DNA from: Lithodes maja
Lineage: Eukaryota > Arthropoda > Malacostraca > Decapoda > Lithodidae
DNA: 64,000 nucleotides
Reading direction: 5' to 3'
NCBI GenBank assembly: GCA_037953745.1
Contig: JBAKBP010012364.1
Location: forward strand, 1 to 64,000
Made by a program: the position numbers and the translations under genes. The notes under the pieces are model-generated. The model saw only the letters and a program-made list of their open reading frames with translations. It was not told the DNA's origin and did not search any database. Shown one piece after another: positions 62,570 through 64,000 of this stretch (within the stretch, counting starts at the first letter, position 1; the number at the start of each line of letters is the position of its first letter).

Positions 62570-64000
62570 TTGTGTCGTCCCGTCTGGGGTTGGCACCAAT
62601 GGTGCAAGGCGAGCTGGGTATCATATGGTTCCCCTCCGCTACTGGTCAACCTAAGCCTCCACGCTCTCGCTCGCCTCGCTACTGCCCCTCGTCGTCCTCC
62701 TGATCGCCTTGACGTCGCCCGTCGCCCTCGTCTTGGTTCTCGCCCTGAGGCCGGGGTTGGCGGCTCTGCTCCTATGCGCCCTCCCCTGGCCTCTAAGGAT
62801 AGGGGCTCTCCTCCCTTCCGCCCGCTTTTCTAGCCCAGCCGACTTCCTCTTACGTTGTCCTCTCCGCGCGCGGTTGTTCGTGCTGTCGCTGGCCCTCTGC
62901 TCCCTCCTACTCTGTCCAGGGGGGTCCGCCTGGGTGTCGTTGCTTCTCCTACTTCACCTACTTCCGTGCCTCTTCTTCCTTCACGGTCTCGTCCCGCGGT
63001 GGGGGTCCCTCCCTCCTCCGCCTCGGTGTCGGGCCGCCATGTTCTCTCAGCCCCGGGGGTCCTTGCTCTGTTTCCCCCCGCGGCTCCTTCTGGCCTCCTT
63101 TCACCCGTCCGGCCTTCCCCCTCCCGTCGTCCTGCTCCTCCTCCTTCTTCTCTTCCTGCCCTTCACTTCCCGTCTCGCCTGGGGGGTGCCCCTCCTCTTG
63201 CCTCGGTGAGGTTTCGGGGTCCCCCTTTTCTCGGGAGCTGTCGTGTTGCTGGAAGAGGGGGTTGGTGCTGTTTCCCCCTCGGCCGTTCGTGTTCGGGGAC
63301 AGGTCCCTCTACGGCGACACGGCCGTCGCCGCTCGCCTTCCTTGGGCCGCGGCGCTGCTGGTTCGTGTCGTGGGTCTCGCTCCCGCTCACGCTTGTCCCT
63401 GCGGGCCGACCCTTCTGGGTGGGGGGGGGGTGGGGGTGGGGGGGGGTCTCCTCTCTCGGTTCGATTGTTGGCTTTGCAGGGCTGGGTTGTGTCACACTTC
63501 GACGGGTGCTTGGCGTCGTTGGCTGCCTCCCTCTTCTCGCGCTTCTTGGCGGTGCCTCAACCTCAGCGCCTCGCCATTCCTACCCCTGCTACGGTCCCGC
63601 TCCCTTCTGCAGGCCTACGCTCTGGTCAGACTTCGCCGCACTGCCCTCCTTCCGGCTGTTCAGTCCCTGGCTGTGTTGCCGGGTCGGTCCTCCTATGGGC
63701 CGGGTTTGTGCGACGCCGGTACGCCTGGCTTCGCCGTCATGCTCGGTCGCCCTCTCCCCTTGGAGGCCTGGTTTGTTGTGGCCTTCGCCTTCACGCCGTT
63801 CCGTCGACGGCTCTCCTTCGGTCCCTCCCTTAGGTTCCTAGCCTTGACGTTGGACTGGGGTCGTCCCTGCTTTTGCCTCCTCTTGTGTCTGTCGGCGGGT
63901 TGGCCGGCGCGTTCTGGTCCTGGATGGGCGCGCCCATTCTTGACCTTTGTTCTCTTGCTCCCCCGTTCTTCTCTCACCCGGATCAGGCCTCTGTCGCCAC
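62570..64000 (+). other. A-depleted, GC-rich region with a coding-like pattern
   Basis: The plus strand contains very little A (1-6 per 60 bases over long stretches) and is rich in C, T and G. In the frame of 62570-62830 and 62855-63300 third codon positions are mostly T or C and the product would be Pro/Arg/Ser/Ala-rich and disordered, with one in-frame TAG at 62831. The frame then appears to move at about 63290 to that of 63243-63833. No domain is recognisable, and low A alone suppresses stop codons, so coding status is uncertain. Cut by the window edge. Confidence 0.3.

Noticed and set aside
62709..63209. 166-codon Leu/Pro-rich frame as a separate gene
   Set aside because: It overlaps the frame with the stronger third-position bias; long frames are expected in any frame because A is rare on this strand.

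Overview
This window is eukaryotic, repeat-dense DNA with no confidently identifiable host gene. Arthropod, probably decapod crustacean, is the best guess. The grounds are RTE/BovB-like LINEs with (GATA)n tails, CR1-type LINEs, piggyBac and Tigger DNA transposons, short TTAGG-type (arthropod telomeric) tracts, and a tRNA-headed SINE of the kind common in decapods. The assignment is an inference from repeat types, not from a marker gene.

Layout. 1-4204: decayed Ty3/Gypsy-type element (+ strand) with a probable 3' LTR containing a ten-copy 45-bp tandem array. 4205-13507: a nearly intact LTR retrotransposon on the minus strand with 1.8-kb LTRs and one 1,639-codon Gag-Pol frame in the order zinc knuckle, protease, INTEGRASE, reverse transcriptase, RNase H. 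This integrase-before-RT order is that of the Gmr1 group. The + strand relic at 1-2350 has the same order, and a solo LTR of the intact family lies at 52392-54208 with a perfect 4-bp target duplication. 13508-15600: broken LINE copies, one nested in another. 15600-20760: mostly unidentified sequence with one SINE. 20765-22165: tandem repeats and TTAA-flanked MITEs. 22605-25955: a LINE split by a Tigger-type MITE that is itself split by a SINE. 26757-29976: a full-length RTE/BovB-like LINE with one frameshift and an 8-bp target duplication. 30383-40018: a cluster of TTAA-flanked piggyBac elements, one carrying an intact 546-aa transposase core. 40030-41598: a LINE with a MITE inserted exactly at a TTAA site. 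41729-43522: a Tigger element. 43688-48910: two CR1-like LINEs joined head to tail. 48911-52260: AT-rich DNA with degenerate repeats and a LINE 3' end. 54391-60310: LINE fragments and long inverted-repeat (foldback) elements. 60330-64000: GC- and pyrimidine-rich DNA with a thrice-repeated palindrome and a tRNA-derived SINE.

The elements act independently, but the nesting gives a relative chronology: LINE copies are targets for TTAA and TA elements, which are in turn targets for SINEs and other MITEs. The most interesting items are the Gmr1-type retrotransposon, the roughly 540-bp SINE whose two copies show compensatory changes in a hairpin, the piggyBac family with its dead and non-autonomous derivatives, and the palindrome cluster at 61630-61772.
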